Origin: Janibacter endophyticus
GTDB lineage: Bacteria; Actinomycetota; Actinomycetes; Actinomycetales; Dermatophilaceae
Assembly (NCBI RefSeq): GCF_016888335.1
Contig: NZ_JAFEJG010000004.1
Location: forward strand, 1,736,001-1,800,000
DNA: 64,000 nucleotides
Reading direction: 5' to 3'
This document shows, piece after piece, positions 14,800-23,335 of the stretch (within the stretch, counting starts at the first letter, position 1; each line of letters opens with the position of its first letter). The position numbers and the translations under genes were made by a program. A model generated the notes under the pieces. The model did not search any database. It saw only the letters and a list, made by a program, of their open reading frames with translations, and was not told the origin of the DNA.

Positions 14800-17228
14800 C
14801 GGGCGTCCTCCTCGCGGACGAGGAGCGCGACGGGGGACTCGGCGAAGAGCTCGGCGCAGGGCACGGTCCCTTCGAGGCTCGTTCCGCGCACCTCCGTGAC
14901 CGGGGAGGTCTCGTGCACCCGACCCGAGAGCAGGTCACGCCAGCGACCGGGGGCCAGACTCACCCCTTCGTCCCGCCAGCCGCCGGCCCGCCGCAGCCGA
15001 CCGGGCGCCCGGGTCACGAGCGCCGCGACCTCGCCCGACCGGACGAAGCCGGTGACGTGCTCATCCGCCCGGACCGGCTCGTAGGTCGCGTCGACGCCGA
15101 AGAGCTCGGGCCGCTCACGGCGCAGGCGCAGCGCGGTCGCGGTGAGGTGGATCTTCTCGAGGTGGAGCGAGGACGGCGGCCACTCCTGCGACGCCTCGAC
15201 CCCCGCGAGGTCATCGAAGCGCGACATGAAGTCGACCGGGCGGCGGTTGTCCGGGTCGACGAGCGAGAGGTCCACACCGGCGCACCCCTGGTAGGTGTCG
15301 GGCACGCCGACGAGCAGGAGCTGGAGCAGCTTGGCGGCGAGCGTCGTCGCCCGGATGTCCGCGGCGAGGGCCGACTCGGACTCGTCGAGCGCCGCGCGCA
15401 CCGGGCCACCGGCCGAGCAGTCCTGGGCGAAGGCGATGACCCGAGCCTCGTGCTCCTCGTCGCCGTCGACCCAGGCGGTGTGCTCCTTGCCCTCGCGCAT
15501 CGCCTTCGTGAGGTAGTCGGCGAGCCGCTCGTCGGTGACCTTCCCGACGCCGAGGAGGGTCTGCCAGACGAGGTGCGCGGTGGGCCGGTCGACCCCGGCG
15601 GCGTCGGCCGCCTCGGCGGTCACCGTCGAGAGCCGGTGCCACACCTCGGGGTCTCCCGCGGCGGCGAGCAGGCGTGCCCGGACGTCCTCGCTGCGCTTCG
15701 TGTCGTGCGTCGAGAGCGTCGTCATCGTCAGCGGCCAGTGCTCCTGCGCGTGCGCCGCCCACTCGTGCATGAGCTCTGGGGAGGCGTCGGCGAGCACGCC
15801 GGGGTCGCTGCCGACCTCGTTGAGCCCGACGAGCCGGTGCCAGCGGTAGAAGGTCGTGTCCTCGATGCCCTTGGCCATCACCGGTCCCCACGTCTGCTGG
15901 AGCCGGATCGCGAGGTCGGTGGCGCTGTCGGCGCGCGCCTCGTCGTCGTCCTCGAGGAGGACGAGCGGCATGAGGCCGTCGAGCACCTCACCGAGGTCGG
16001 GCCGCCGCTCGCGGGCGACGGCGAAGGCGCCCACGAGCCGATCGCGATCGGTGCGGCTCAGCCGCTCGTCCGGCCGCACGTACGCGCGGTAGACCTCGCC
16101 GGCGACGAGCAGCTCGACGATCGCCTCGCGCAGCTGCTCCGGGTCGTCGTCCGGGCGGGCCTCACGGGCCCGGCGGGTGAGCCGCTCGACCTCCGGGCCG
16201 AGCGAGAGCCCGACGACGTCACGCTTCGCGGTGACGACGGCGTCCTCGAGATCGGCGGTGCCGCCGGTCGCGCGCCAGTCCTCGTCGATCGTCTCGGCCG
16301 AGGCCGGGTCGACGAGCGCGGCCTGCACGACGCGCAGCGCGTCGTAGCCGGTCGTGCCGGCGCAGGCCCAGTCGTCGGGGAGCCGCTCCGCCCCCTCGAG
16401 GATCTTCTCCACCCAGATCGGGGTGCCCGGCCGGCAGGCGGCGGTGAGCCGCTCGAGGTAGCCGGTGGGGTCGGCGAGCCCGTCCGGGTGGTCGATCCGG
16501 AAGCCGTCGATCATCCCCGCGTGGTGCAGCTCGAGGAGCAGCCCGTGCGTCGCCTCGAAGACGTCCTCAAGCTCGACCCGCACGGCGATGAGCCCGTCGA
16601 CCTCGAAGAAGCGCCGGTAGTTGAGCCACTCGTCCTTCTCGCGCCAGTGGGTCAGCCGGTAGTGCTGCCGCGACAGCAGCTCGCCCATGTCCTCGGTGTG
16701 CTCGCTGCCGAGGACGAGGGGGTAGACGTGATCCCCGTACCGGACGACCGGCTCCCCGTCGAGGTCGTCCCGGGTGATCCCCCCTTCGGCCACGACCTCG
16801 GCGAGGGGGGCCCCGAGGACAGGGAGGGCGACGCGGCCGCCGCCGGCCTTCCAGTCGATGTCGAACCAGTGGGCGGTCGGGGCGTCGCGGCCCTCGGCGA
16901 GCAGCGCCCAGACGGCCTTGTTGAGGTGCTCGGGGGCGACGAGCGCCATGTGGTTGGGGACGACGTCGACGATCACCCCCAGCCCGTGGGCGTGCGCCTC
17001 CTCGACGAGGTCGGTGAAGCCGTCGATCCCGCCGAGGTCCTCGCTGACCCGGCCGTGGTCGACGACGTCGTAGCCGTGCGCGCTGCCGGGCGCGGCCTGG
17101 AGGATCGGGGAGAGGTAGAGGTGGCTGATGCCGAGGTCGGCCAGGCGCGGCACGAGCGGCCGGGCGTCGGCGAAGGTGAAGCCCTCGTGCAGCTGCAGCC
17201 GGTAGGTGCTCGTCGGCGCAGAAGTCAT
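14796..17228 (-). CDS. treY: Malto-oligosyltrehalose synthase
   Basis: 810-residue GH13 enzyme that converts the reducing-end alpha-1,4 glucose of a maltodextrin to an alpha-1,1 linkage. It provides the TreZ substrate for trehalose synthesis from glycogen. Start ATG 17228 gives MTSAPTSTYRLQLHEGFTFA, the family N-terminus; the frame is open upstream but without homology. Visible motifs are HLYLSPILQAAPGSAHGYDV, VDVVPNHMA, DGFRIDHPDGL (nucleophile Asp near residue 241), WVEKILEG (Glu near 272) and STHDTKRSEDVRARL. First gene of the treYZ operon. Confidence 0.95.
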   Translation of the reverse strand: MTSAPTSTYRLQLHEGFTFADARPLVPRLADLGISHLYLSPILQAAPGSAHGYDVVDHGRVSEDLGGIDGFTDLVEEAHAHGLGVIVDVVPNHMALVAPEHLNKAVWALLAEGRDAPTAHWFDIDWKAGGGRVALPVLGAPLAEVVAEGGITRDDLDGEPVVRYGDHVYPLVLGSEHTEDMGELLSRQHYRLTHWREKDEWLNYRRFFEVDGLIAVRVELEDVFEATHGLLLELHHAGMIDGFRIDHPDGLADPTGYLERLTAACRPGTPIWVEKILEGAERLPDDWACAGTTGYDALRVVQAALVDPASAETIDEDWRATGGTADLEDAVVTAKRDVVGLSLGPEVERLTRRAREARPDDDPEQLREAIVELLVAGEVYRAYVRPDERLSRTDRDRLVGAFAVARERRPDLGEVLDGLMPLVLLEDDDEARADSATDLAIRLQQTWGPVMAKGIEDTTFYRWHRLVGLNEVGSDPGVLADASPELMHEWAAHAQEHWPLTMTTLSTHDTKRSEDVRARLLAAAGDPEVWHRLSTVTAEAADAAGVDRPTAHLVWQTLLGVGKVTDERLADYLTKAMREGKEHTAWVDGDEEHEARVIAFAQDCSAGGPVRAALDESESALAADIRATTLAAKLLQLLLVGVPDTYQGCAGVDLSLVDPDNRRPVDFMSRFDDLAGVEASQEWPPSSLHLEKIHLTATALRLRRERPELFGVDATYEPVRADEHVTGFVRSGEVAALVTRAPGRLRRAGGWRDEGVSLAPGRWRDLLSGRVHETSPVTEVRGTSLEGTVPCAELFAESPVALLVREEDAR

Positions 17229-17316
17229 GCGTCCAACCCTATGCGCCGTGTGACCGTGCTGCCCGCCCCGCCCGTGCACCGGTACGCGTGCGTCGGGGAC
17301 CGGCGGCCGGCGAGCG

Positions 17317-17730
17317 CTACGGGCCGGTGCCCGGCCGGCCGTCTCTGCGCACCGCCCCGTAGCGCTGCGCACGCTCCCGCAGGAGCCAGCGGGGTGTCAG
17401 CAGCCGGGTCAGCGTCGCGGGACGGTTGACGGTGAGGGCGACCATGGCGAGCAGCAGCACGCCCATGACCGCCAGAGCGGCCCGGTGCACCGCGCTCAGA
17501 CCCCCGTCGGGCGCCGGGTCGGTGAGGACCAGCGCGGCGACCGGCAGCCCGATCAGCCCGAGCCACAGCGTCCCGGCCAGCCGGTGCCCCTCCGGGTCCG
17601 CCACCATCCTCCGGCGAAGCGGTCCCCAGCGGCCGGTGTAGGCCAGCACGCCTCCGACGACGAAGCCCGCCATGGCCAGCGCGGTCGTCGCAGCGGCGAC
17701 CAGGCCCGCACCGGTGATCCCGTCGCTCAC
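17317..17730 (-). CDS. Small integral membrane protein, 137 residues
   Basis: From GTG 17730 the protein has about four hydrophobic segments: GLVAAATTALAMAGFVVGGV, LAGTLWLGLIGLPVAALVL, AVHRAALAVMGVLLLAMVAL and a weaker C-terminal one. They are separated by short Arg-rich loops, and the C-terminal tail is basic. I do not recognise a family. The ORF is open much further upstream but that part overlaps lipB antisense-free sequence without homology. It lies 40 bases after lipB on the same strand, so it may be transcribed with it. Confidence 0.6.
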   Translation of the reverse strand: MSDGITGAGLVAAATTALAMAGFVVGGVLAYTGRWGPLRRRMVADPEGHRLAGTLWLGLIGLPVAALVLTDPAPDGGLSAVHRAALAVMGVLLLAMVALTVNRPATLTRLLTPRWLLRERAQRYGAVRRDGRPGTGP

Positions 17731-17770
17731 GAGGCCTTCCGATCCACCATGATCGGTCGTGGTCGGCGGC

Positions 17771-18427
17771 TCAGACGCTGGCCTCGAGCGGGACGGACCA
17801 GTCGAGCACCTCGGTGAGGTGACGCTCGACGAGGGGGAGCGCCTCGGCGACGGTGACCTGGCGGCCGAGCTCATGGCTGATCGAGGAGACGTCCGCGTCG
17901 GGGATCCCGCACGGGACGATCGAGGTCGCCCATGACAGGTCGCAGTCGCAGTTGAGCGCGAAGCCGTGCATCGCGACGTCACGGCTGACGCGGATGCCGA
18001 TCTGACCGAGCTTGCGGTCGCGCCCTCGCTCGTCGGCGGTGACCCAGATGCCGGAGCGGCCCTCGACGCGGGTGGTCTCGACGCCGAGGTCGCGGCAGAC
18101 GCGGATCATCATCTCCTCGAGCCGGCGGACGTAGGCGACGACGTCGACGGGGTCGGGCAGGCGGACGATCGGGTAGCCGACGATCTGGCCGGGGCCGTGC
18201 CAGGTGATCTTGCCGCCGCGGTCGACGTCGATGACCGGGGTGCCGTCGAAGGGGCGGTCGCTCGCCGCGGTCCGCTTGCCGGCGGTGTACACGGCGGTGT
18301 GCTCGAGGAGCAGGACGGTGTCCTCGCGCTGGCCGGCGACGACCTCCGCGTGCACGGCCTTCTGCCGCTCCCACCCGTCCATGTAGTCGACGGTGTCCGG
18401 TGAGAGTCCGACGTGCTCGAAGCGCAT
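17771..18427 (-). CDS. lipB: Lipoyl(octanoyl) transferase
   Basis: 218-residue enzyme that transfers octanoate from acyl carrier protein to the lipoyl domains of 2-oxoacid dehydrogenases and GcvH. The signature RGGKITWHGPGQIVGYPI is at about residues 70-88. The active-site Lys lies in RKLGQIGIRV (near residue 139) and the nucleophilic Cys in VPCGIPDADV (near 172). Length is normal. The genes that need its product, sucB with two lipoyl domains and lpdA, lie 3-6 kb away, and gcvT of the glycine cleavage system is near. lipA is not in the window; in M. tuberculosis it follows lipB. Confidence 0.95.
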   Translation of the reverse strand: MRFEHVGLSPDTVDYMDGWERQKAVHAEVVAGQREDTVLLLEHTAVYTAGKRTAASDRPFDGTPVIDVDRGGKITWHGPGQIVGYPIVRLPDPVDVVAYVRRLEEMMIRVCRDLGVETTRVEGRSGIWVTADERGRDRKLGQIGIRVSRDVAMHGFALNCDCDLSWATSIVPCGIPDADVSSISHELGRQVTVAEALPLVERHLTEVLDWSVPLEASV

Positions 18428-18509
18428 GCCCTCCACCCTAGCCCCGGTCCCGGGGCGGGGCTGTGGATAACGTCGGCGGGGGGCCGGCCGGGTCGGCCAG
18501 GCTGGGGGC

Positions 18510-20189
18510 ATGGACGAGACGACGACGACCGTGGTCCACGAGGTCCCCGAAGGGGTGGCCGTGCCGGAGGTCCCGGGGTACCGGGTCACCCGGTGGGTCG
18601 GGCGGGGGAGCACCGCCCATGTCTGGCGGGCGCGCCGGGTCGGCGACGACTCGCTCGTCGCGCTCAAGGTCCTCGACACCGCCGCCGAGGAGGCCGCGCT
18701 GCGGGAGTACGCCGTCCTCGCCGAGAGCGCCGTCGAGCACGCCGTGACCCTGCACGAATGCCTGACCATCGACGGGGGTGAGCGCACCGTCCTCGTCCTC
18801 GACTGGATGGCCGGCGGCAGCCTGGGCGACGTGATCCGGGCCCGCGGGTTCCTCAGCGCCGGCGAGGTCGTCACCGTGGTCTCGCCCCTGGCGACCGCGC
18901 TCGGCCAGCTGCACCGGCTGGGCGTCGTCCACGGCGACGTCAGCGTGGGCAACGTCCTGCTGGACTCGACCGGCAGGCCCGTGTGGTCCGACCTCGGGTG
19001 CTCGCGGCTCGTCGGCGTCGACCCCGCCGAGCTCGACCCGTGGGGGACCGAGGGCTTCGTCGCCCCGGAGATCGTCCTCGGCCGGCCGCCGTCGGCATCG
19101 GGCGACGTCTACGGCCTCGGTGCCATCGCCTGGGCGTGCCTCACCGGCTCGGCGCCCGGTCATCCTGCGACCCGGGGCAGCCTGCGCGAGCTCACCGCCG
19201 GGGTCCCCGACGCGCTCGTCGACCTCGTCGAGGCCTGCCTCGAGGCCGACCCGGTGCGCCGCCCCGACGTCGACGACCTCGCCCGTCAGGTCTTCGAGGC
19301 GGCGAGCGCCGAGCCGCTGACCGTCGTCGTGCCCGACGACATCTCCAGCACGATGACCCGGCGCATCCGTGAGGCCGCGGCGAGCGCGTCGGAGGGCGAG
19401 GTGCCCTTCTGGGAGCAGGAGGTCCAGGACGAGCCGGCCCGCCGGTGGTGGCCGTGGCGGCGCGAGGCACCCATCGACCTCACCCGCGACGTCTCGCCCC
19501 CCGCGCGGTCGAGCCTCGACGGGCCGACGACGGTCGTGCAGCGGCTCCGGACGCCGGAGTCGCCGCCCCGGGGAGGCGCCCACGGCGCCGGCGTCGACCG
19601 CTCGGGGCTGCGACCGTGGCTGCTCGCCGCCGCGGTGCTCGTCGTCGGCCTCGTCCTGACGACCCTCGTGCCGTGGGACCGGTTCGCCGCCGCGGACCCG
19701 ACCGGGCCGGTGGCGACGCCTGCCGTGTCCGGAGACTCTCCCGACCCGGCCCCCGCGGCTGTCCCGACGGAGGATGAGCCACCGGTCCTGCTCGACCCCG
19801 AGGCCGGTCGGGACCGTCCCGCCGAGCTCCTCGCCGCGCTCGCCGATGCCCGTGCCGTCGTGCTCACCGAGCAGGATCGCGACGGCCTGCGCGAGCTCAC
19901 GGTCTCGGGCTCACCGGCCGAGGCCGCCGACGCTGAGCTCCTCGACGAGCTCGAGGAGGGCGGCTACCGCTACGCCGGGCTGGCCTACCGGGTCACCTCG
20001 GTGGGCGTGGTCGGGACGACGGGGGAGGACGTCGTCCTGCGGGGTCGGATCGGGATGAGCTCCTACACGGTGGGCGAGGAGGGCAGCGAGGTCCGGCAGC
20101 AGCGCCCCGAGCAGCCGGGGGAGCAGGTCGACGTCCGGATCATCCACGACGGTGGTCGGTGGCGGATCGCGGAGATCAGCGCCCCGTGA
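18510..20189 (+). CDS. Membrane Ser/Thr protein kinase-like protein with altered catalytic loop
   Basis: 559 residues. A kinase domain occupies about residues 24-270: Gly loop GRGSTAHVW, Lys in VALKVL (residue 53), catalytic loop VVHGDVSVGNVLL (Asp near 143), DLG instead of DFG, and VAPEIVLG for the APE motif. HRDLKxxN is thus HGDVSVGN, with the loop Lys replaced by Ser. A single TM helix (PWLLAAAVLVVGLVLTTLV) is at about 368-388. It is followed by a Pro-rich linker and an extracellular domain of about 120 residues (SnoaL-like in general character, uncertain). No PASTA repeats. It diverges from lipB. It may be active with an unusual loop or a pseudokinase. Confidence 0.75.
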   Translation: MDETTTTVVHEVPEGVAVPEVPGYRVTRWVGRGSTAHVWRARRVGDDSLVALKVLDTAAEEAALREYAVLAESAVEHAVTLHECLTIDGGERTVLVLDWMAGGSLGDVIRARGFLSAGEVVTVVSPLATALGQLHRLGVVHGDVSVGNVLLDSTGRPVWSDLGCSRLVGVDPAELDPWGTEGFVAPEIVLGRPPSASGDVYGLGAIAWACLTGSAPGHPATRGSLRELTAGVPDALVDLVEACLEADPVRRPDVDDLARQVFEAASAEPLTVVVPDDISSTMTRRIREAAASASEGEVPFWEQEVQDEPARRWWPWRREAPIDLTRDVSPPARSSLDGPTTVVQRLRTPESPPRGGAHGAGVDRSGLRPWLLAAAVLVVGLVLTTLVPWDRFAAADPTGPVATPAVSGDSPDPAPAAVPTEDEPPVLLDPEAGRDRPAELLAALADARAVVLTEQDRDGLRELTVSGSPAEAADAELLDELEEGGYRYAGLAYRVTSVGVVGTTGEDVVLRGRIGMSSYTVGEEGSEVRQQRPEQPGEQVDVRIIHDGGRWRIAEISAP

Positions 20190-20208
20190 GCCGAGGCCTG
20201 ATGCAAGA

Positions 20209-20316
20209 AGCCTTGGCTCGTGCGGCGGGTAGGAGCCTTGGCTCGTGCGGCGGGTAGGAGCCTTGGCTCGTGCGGCGGGTAGGAGCCTTGGCTCGTGCGG
20301 CGGGTAGGAGCCGTGG
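20209..20316. repeat. 25-bp tandem repeat, four perfect copies plus a partial
   Basis: The unit begins AGCCTTGGCTCG and ends GGCGGGTAGG, with copies starting at 20209, 20234, 20259 and 20284 and a partial AGCCGTGG at 20309. It fills the 130-base space between two convergent genes (kinase stop 20189, epimerase stop 20320). The unit contains the small dyad AGCC-TT-GGCT, so each copy could form a mini-hairpin. This is a VNTR-type array without spacers. It is not inside either coding frame. Confidence 0.9.
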
Positions 20317-20319
20317 GCC

Positions 20320-21213
20320 CTACGCGAGCAGCCAGCGGACGAGCGAGGGCAGGTCGGGCTGCTGCCACTCGAAGCCGTGGTCGAGCAGCACGTGAGGGAG
20401 CACCCGGGTCGAGGCGAGCACCTCGCCGGCGAACTCGCCGATCGCCAGCCGCATCGCCGGGGCCGGGGCGGGGAGCAGCGCGGGCCGGTGCAGCTGGCGT
20501 CCCAGCTCGCGGGCCAGATCACGCTGGCGCACGGGCTGAGGCGGGGCGAGGTTCACGGGACCGGTCACGTCGTGGTCGACGAGCCAGGTGAGCGCCGCGA
20601 CCTCGTCGTCGAGGGAGAGGAGCGGCCACCACTGACGGCCGCTGCCGAGCGGTCCGCCGAGGCCCAGCCGGGCCAGGCGCAGGATCGGCTCCATCGCGCC
20701 ACCCTGACGCGCAGCGACGAGCCCCGTCCGCGCGTGCGCGACGGCGACACCCGCCTCACGGGCCGGGTCGGCGGCCTCCTCCCAGGCCCGCACGACCTCG
20801 ACGAGGAACCCTGTGCCGGGCGCGGACGCCTCGGTGAGCACCTCGTCGCCGCGGTCGCCGTAGATGCCGATCGCCGAGCCCGCGACCATCCGGGGCACCC
20901 CGGCAGCGGCCGCCGCCGCGGCGAAGGTCCGCGTCGAGTCGACCCGGGAGGCGAGGATCTCCTGCTTGTACGACGGTGACCACCGCCGGTCACCGACCCC
21001 GGCGCCGGCGAGGGTGATCACCGCGTCGACGCGGTCGAGGACCGACGGGTCCAGCTCACCCTTCGCCGGGTCCCAGGCCCGCTCGTCCGGGGACGTCGGT
21101 GCCCGACGGACGAGACGGATCACCTCGGTGCCGCGCGCACGCAGAGACGCCGAGAGCGCGCTGCCGATGAGACCGGAGGACCCGGCGACGGCAACGCGCT
21201 CTCGGTGTGTCAT
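20320..21213 (-). CDS. TIGR01777 family NAD-dependent epimerase/dehydratase-like protein
   Basis: 297-residue Rossmann-fold protein with the N-terminal nucleotide-binding motif VAVAGSSGLIGSALSASL. Other family markers are DAVITLAGAGV, SAIGIYGDRG and a C-terminal tail rich in hydrophobics (ASTRVLPHVLLDHGFEWQ). It belongs to the YfcH/SulA-type extended SDRs, whose substrate is not established. It starts five bases after the sucB stop, as the last gene of the pepA-lpdA-sucB run. The same pairing with sucB is found in mycobacteria (Rv2216, from memory). Confidence 0.85.
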   Translation of the reverse strand: MTHRERVAVAGSSGLIGSALSASLRARGTEVIRLVRRAPTSPDERAWDPAKGELDPSVLDRVDAVITLAGAGVGDRRWSPSYKQEILASRVDSTRTFAAAAAAAGVPRMVAGSAIGIYGDRGDEVLTEASAPGTGFLVEVVRAWEEAADPAREAGVAVAHARTGLVAARQGGAMEPILRLARLGLGGPLGSGRQWWPLLSLDDEVAALTWLVDHDVTGPVNLAPPQPVRQRDLARELGRQLHRPALLPAPAPAMRLAIGEFAGEVLASTRVLPHVLLDHGFEWQQPDLPSLVRWLLA

Positions 21214-21218
21214 GCGGC

Positions 21219-23216
21219 TCAGGCCTCGAAGGAACCGTTTTCGAGACGGGCCTTGACCGTCCCGAGGAAGCGGGCGGCGTCGGCGCCGTCGACGACCCGG
21301 TGGTCGTAGGAGAGCGCGAGGTACATCATCGAGCGGATCGCGATCGTCTCGCCGCCGTCGGCGTCGGTGACGACGACCGGCCGCTTGACGATGGCACCCG
21401 TACCGAGCATCGCGACCTGCGGCTGGTTGAGGATCGGGGTGTCGAAGAGCGCGCCCCGGCTGCCGGTGTTCGTGATGGTGAAGGTGCCGCCGGACAGGTC
21501 GTCCGGGGTGATCTTGTTGTTGCGGGTGCGGTCCGCGACGTCGGCGATCGCCCGGGCCAGGCCCGCGACGTTGAGGTCTCCGGCGTTCTTCACCACGGGG
21601 GTGAGCAGGCCACGCTCGGTGTCGACGGCGATCGAGAGGTTCTCGGAGCCGTGGTAGACGATCTCCTCGCCCTCGACGCTCGCGTTGATCACCGGGTGCT
21701 GCTTGAGCGCCTCGGCGGTCGCGAGCGCGATGAAGGGCAGGAAGGAGAGCTTCGTGCCCTCGCGGCGCTCGAAGTCGGCCTTGCTCCGGTCACGCACGCG
21801 CGAGACCTTCGTCATGTCGACCTCGACGACCGTCGTCAGCTGCGCCGAGACCTGGAGGGACTCGACCATGCGCTGGGCGATGACCTTGCGCAGGCGCGAC
21901 ATCTTCTCGCGGGTGCCGCGCTTGCCCGGCGAGACGCTGCTCTGCATCGCCGCCGGCGGGGCGGGCGGGGCCGAGGTCGCGGCGTCCGCGGCCGGGGCAG
22001 CGGGCTGCTCGGCCGGGGCGTTCTTGGCGCGGGCCGCCTCGAGGACGTCCTCCTTGCGGATACGCCCGCCGATGCCGGAGCCCTGGACCTCGCTGAGGTC
22101 GATGCCGTTGTCCGCGGCGAGCTTGCGCACGAGCGGCGTGACGTACTTCGACGCGTCCTGCGGCGCACCGGCGGCGGCGTCCTCGGCGGTCGGGGCCTTG
22201 GCGGTCACCGGGGCGTCGGCCTCGGTCGGCTCGGCCTTGTCCGTCGGGGACTCCTCGTCCTCGGGCTTCTTCGAGTCCTCGGAGGTCTTGGCGCCCTTGG
22301 CCGTCGCGTCGCTCGTGTCGGCGCCGCCCGCGGGCTGGTCCTTGACGTCGCCACCCTCACCGTCGGCCGGGAGGGACTTGTCGGTCTGCGCGCTGTCGTC
22401 GGAGTCCTCGGACTCGGCCTTGTCCTCGGTCTCGGTCGTCTCGTCCTTGGGGGCCTCGGCCTTCTCGTCGGACTCCTCGTCCTTCGAGGAGCCACCGCCG
22501 CCGGAGCCGCCGATGACGGCGAGGTCGGCGCCGACCTCGACGGTCTCGTCCTCCTCGACGAGGATCTTGGTCAGCGTGCCTGCGACGGGCGAAGGGATCT
22601 CGGTGTCGACCTTGTCGGTCGAGACCTCGAGGAGGGGCTCGTCAACCTCGACGTCGTCGCCCTCGGCCTTGAGCCAGCGGGTGACGGTGCCCTCGGTGAC
22701 GGACTCTCCGAGCGCGGGCATCTGGACGGTCTGGCCGTCGCCGTCGCCGCTGTCGGAGGTCTCGGCCTCGGGCTTCTCGGCGGGGACGTCCTCGGAGGTG
22801 CTCGGGGCGGTCGCCTGCTCCTCGGCCTCGGCCTGCTCGTCGTCGGAGTCGGCGGAGGGCTCGGAGTCGGAGCCCTTGTCCTCGACGGTCTCCTCGTCGG
22901 AGTCGGCCTCGGAGTCACCCTCGTCGGACGTCTCCTCGGAGGCGTCCTCGTCGGACCCGCCGGAGCTGTCGCCACCGTCGCCGTCACCGATGACGGCGAG
23001 GTCGGCGCCGACCTCGACGGTCTCGTCCTCCTCGACGAGGATCTCCTGGAGCGTGCCCGCGACGGGCGAAGGGATCTCGGTGTCGACCTTGTCGGTCGAG
23101 ACCTCGAGCAGCGGCTCGTCGACCTCCACGCTGTCGCCGACGCTCTTGAGCCATCGAGTCACGGTGCCCTCGGTGACGGACTCCCCGAGGGCCGGCATGG
23201 TCACGCGCTCAGACAT
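21219..23216 (-). CDS. sucB: Dihydrolipoamide acyltransferase (E2) with two lipoyl domains
   Basis: 665-residue E2 subunit of pyruvate or 2-oxoglutarate dehydrogenase, the swinging-arm acyltransferase. Two lipoyl domains have the lipoylated Lys in [12 protein letters not shown] (K43 and about K202). An E3-binding domain starts near residue 358 ([19 protein letters not shown]). The catalytic domain ends with [17 protein letters not shown] (active-site His near 637). Start ATG 23216 gives [12 protein letters not shown], the family N-terminus. The linkers between domains are unusually acidic (Asp/Glu/Ser) instead of Ala/Pro-rich. In mycobacteria the equivalent DlaT serves pyruvate dehydrogenase and peroxynitrite defence with Lpd, so dlaT is an alternative symbol. 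Confidence 0.92.
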   Translation of the reverse strand: MSERVTMPALGESVTEGTVTRWLKSVGDSVEVDEPLLEVSTDKVDTEIPSPVAGTLQEILVEEDETVEVGADLAVIGDGDGGDSSGGSDEDASEETSDEGDSEADSDEETVEDKGSDSEPSADSDDEQAEAEEQATAPSTSEDVPAEKPEAETSDSGDGDGQTVQMPALGESVTEGTVTRWLKAEGDDVEVDEPLLEVSTDKVDTEIPSPVAGTLTKILVEEDETVEVGADLAVIGGSGGGGSSKDEESDEKAEAPKDETTETEDKAESEDSDDSAQTDKSLPADGEGGDVKDQPAGGADTSDATAKGAKTSEDSKKPEDEESPTDKAEPTEADAPVTAKAPTAEDAAAGAPQDASKYVTPLVRKLAADNGIDLSEVQGSGIGGRIRKEDVLEAARAKNAPAEQPAAPAADAATSAPPAPPAAMQSSVSPGKRGTREKMSRLRKVIAQRMVESLQVSAQLTTVVEVDMTKVSRVRDRSKADFERREGTKLSFLPFIALATAEALKQHPVINASVEGEEIVYHGSENLSIAVDTERGLLTPVVKNAGDLNVAGLARAIADVADRTRNNKITPDDLSGGTFTITNTGSRGALFDTPILNQPQVAMLGTGAIVKRPVVVTDADGGETIAIRSMMYLALSYDHRVVDGADAARFLGTVKARLENGSFEA
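22511..22630. repeat. Lipoyl-domain direct repeat, copy 1
   Basis: Bases 22511-22630 match 22988-23107 (offset 477) apart from a short cluster near 22562-22575 and a few single changes. They encode the second half of the two lipoyl domains. Such near-identity at synonymous sites suggests recent duplication or gene conversion, and gives homologous DNA for domain loss or gain. Confidence 0.8.
22988..23107. repeat. Lipoyl-domain direct repeat, copy 2
   Basis: Partner of 22511-22630 within sucB, covering the segment around the lipoylated Lys43 of the N-terminal lipoyl domain. Recombination between copies would delete 477 bases (159 codons), keeping the frame. Confidence 0.8.
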
Positions 23217-23335
23217 GGCGTTGGTTCTCCTTCGTCGACGTGTGGCTGTCACAGTGGTTCGGTCTCAGACTCTCACGTCGACCGGCCTCCTGGGAGATCC
23301 AGGTCACGTGCTCGGTGGTCATCTTTGCAGGCGGC

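Noticed and set aside
12958-15084. 708-codon plus-strand open frame
   Set aside because: Antisense to treZ, whose GH13 motifs are unmistakable. Low-complexity Arg/Pro/Val-rich translation typical of a shadow frame in GC-rich DNA.
20209-20316. CRISPR array
   Set aside because: The 25-bp units are contiguous without unique spacers and there are no cas genes nearby. It is a simple tandem repeat.
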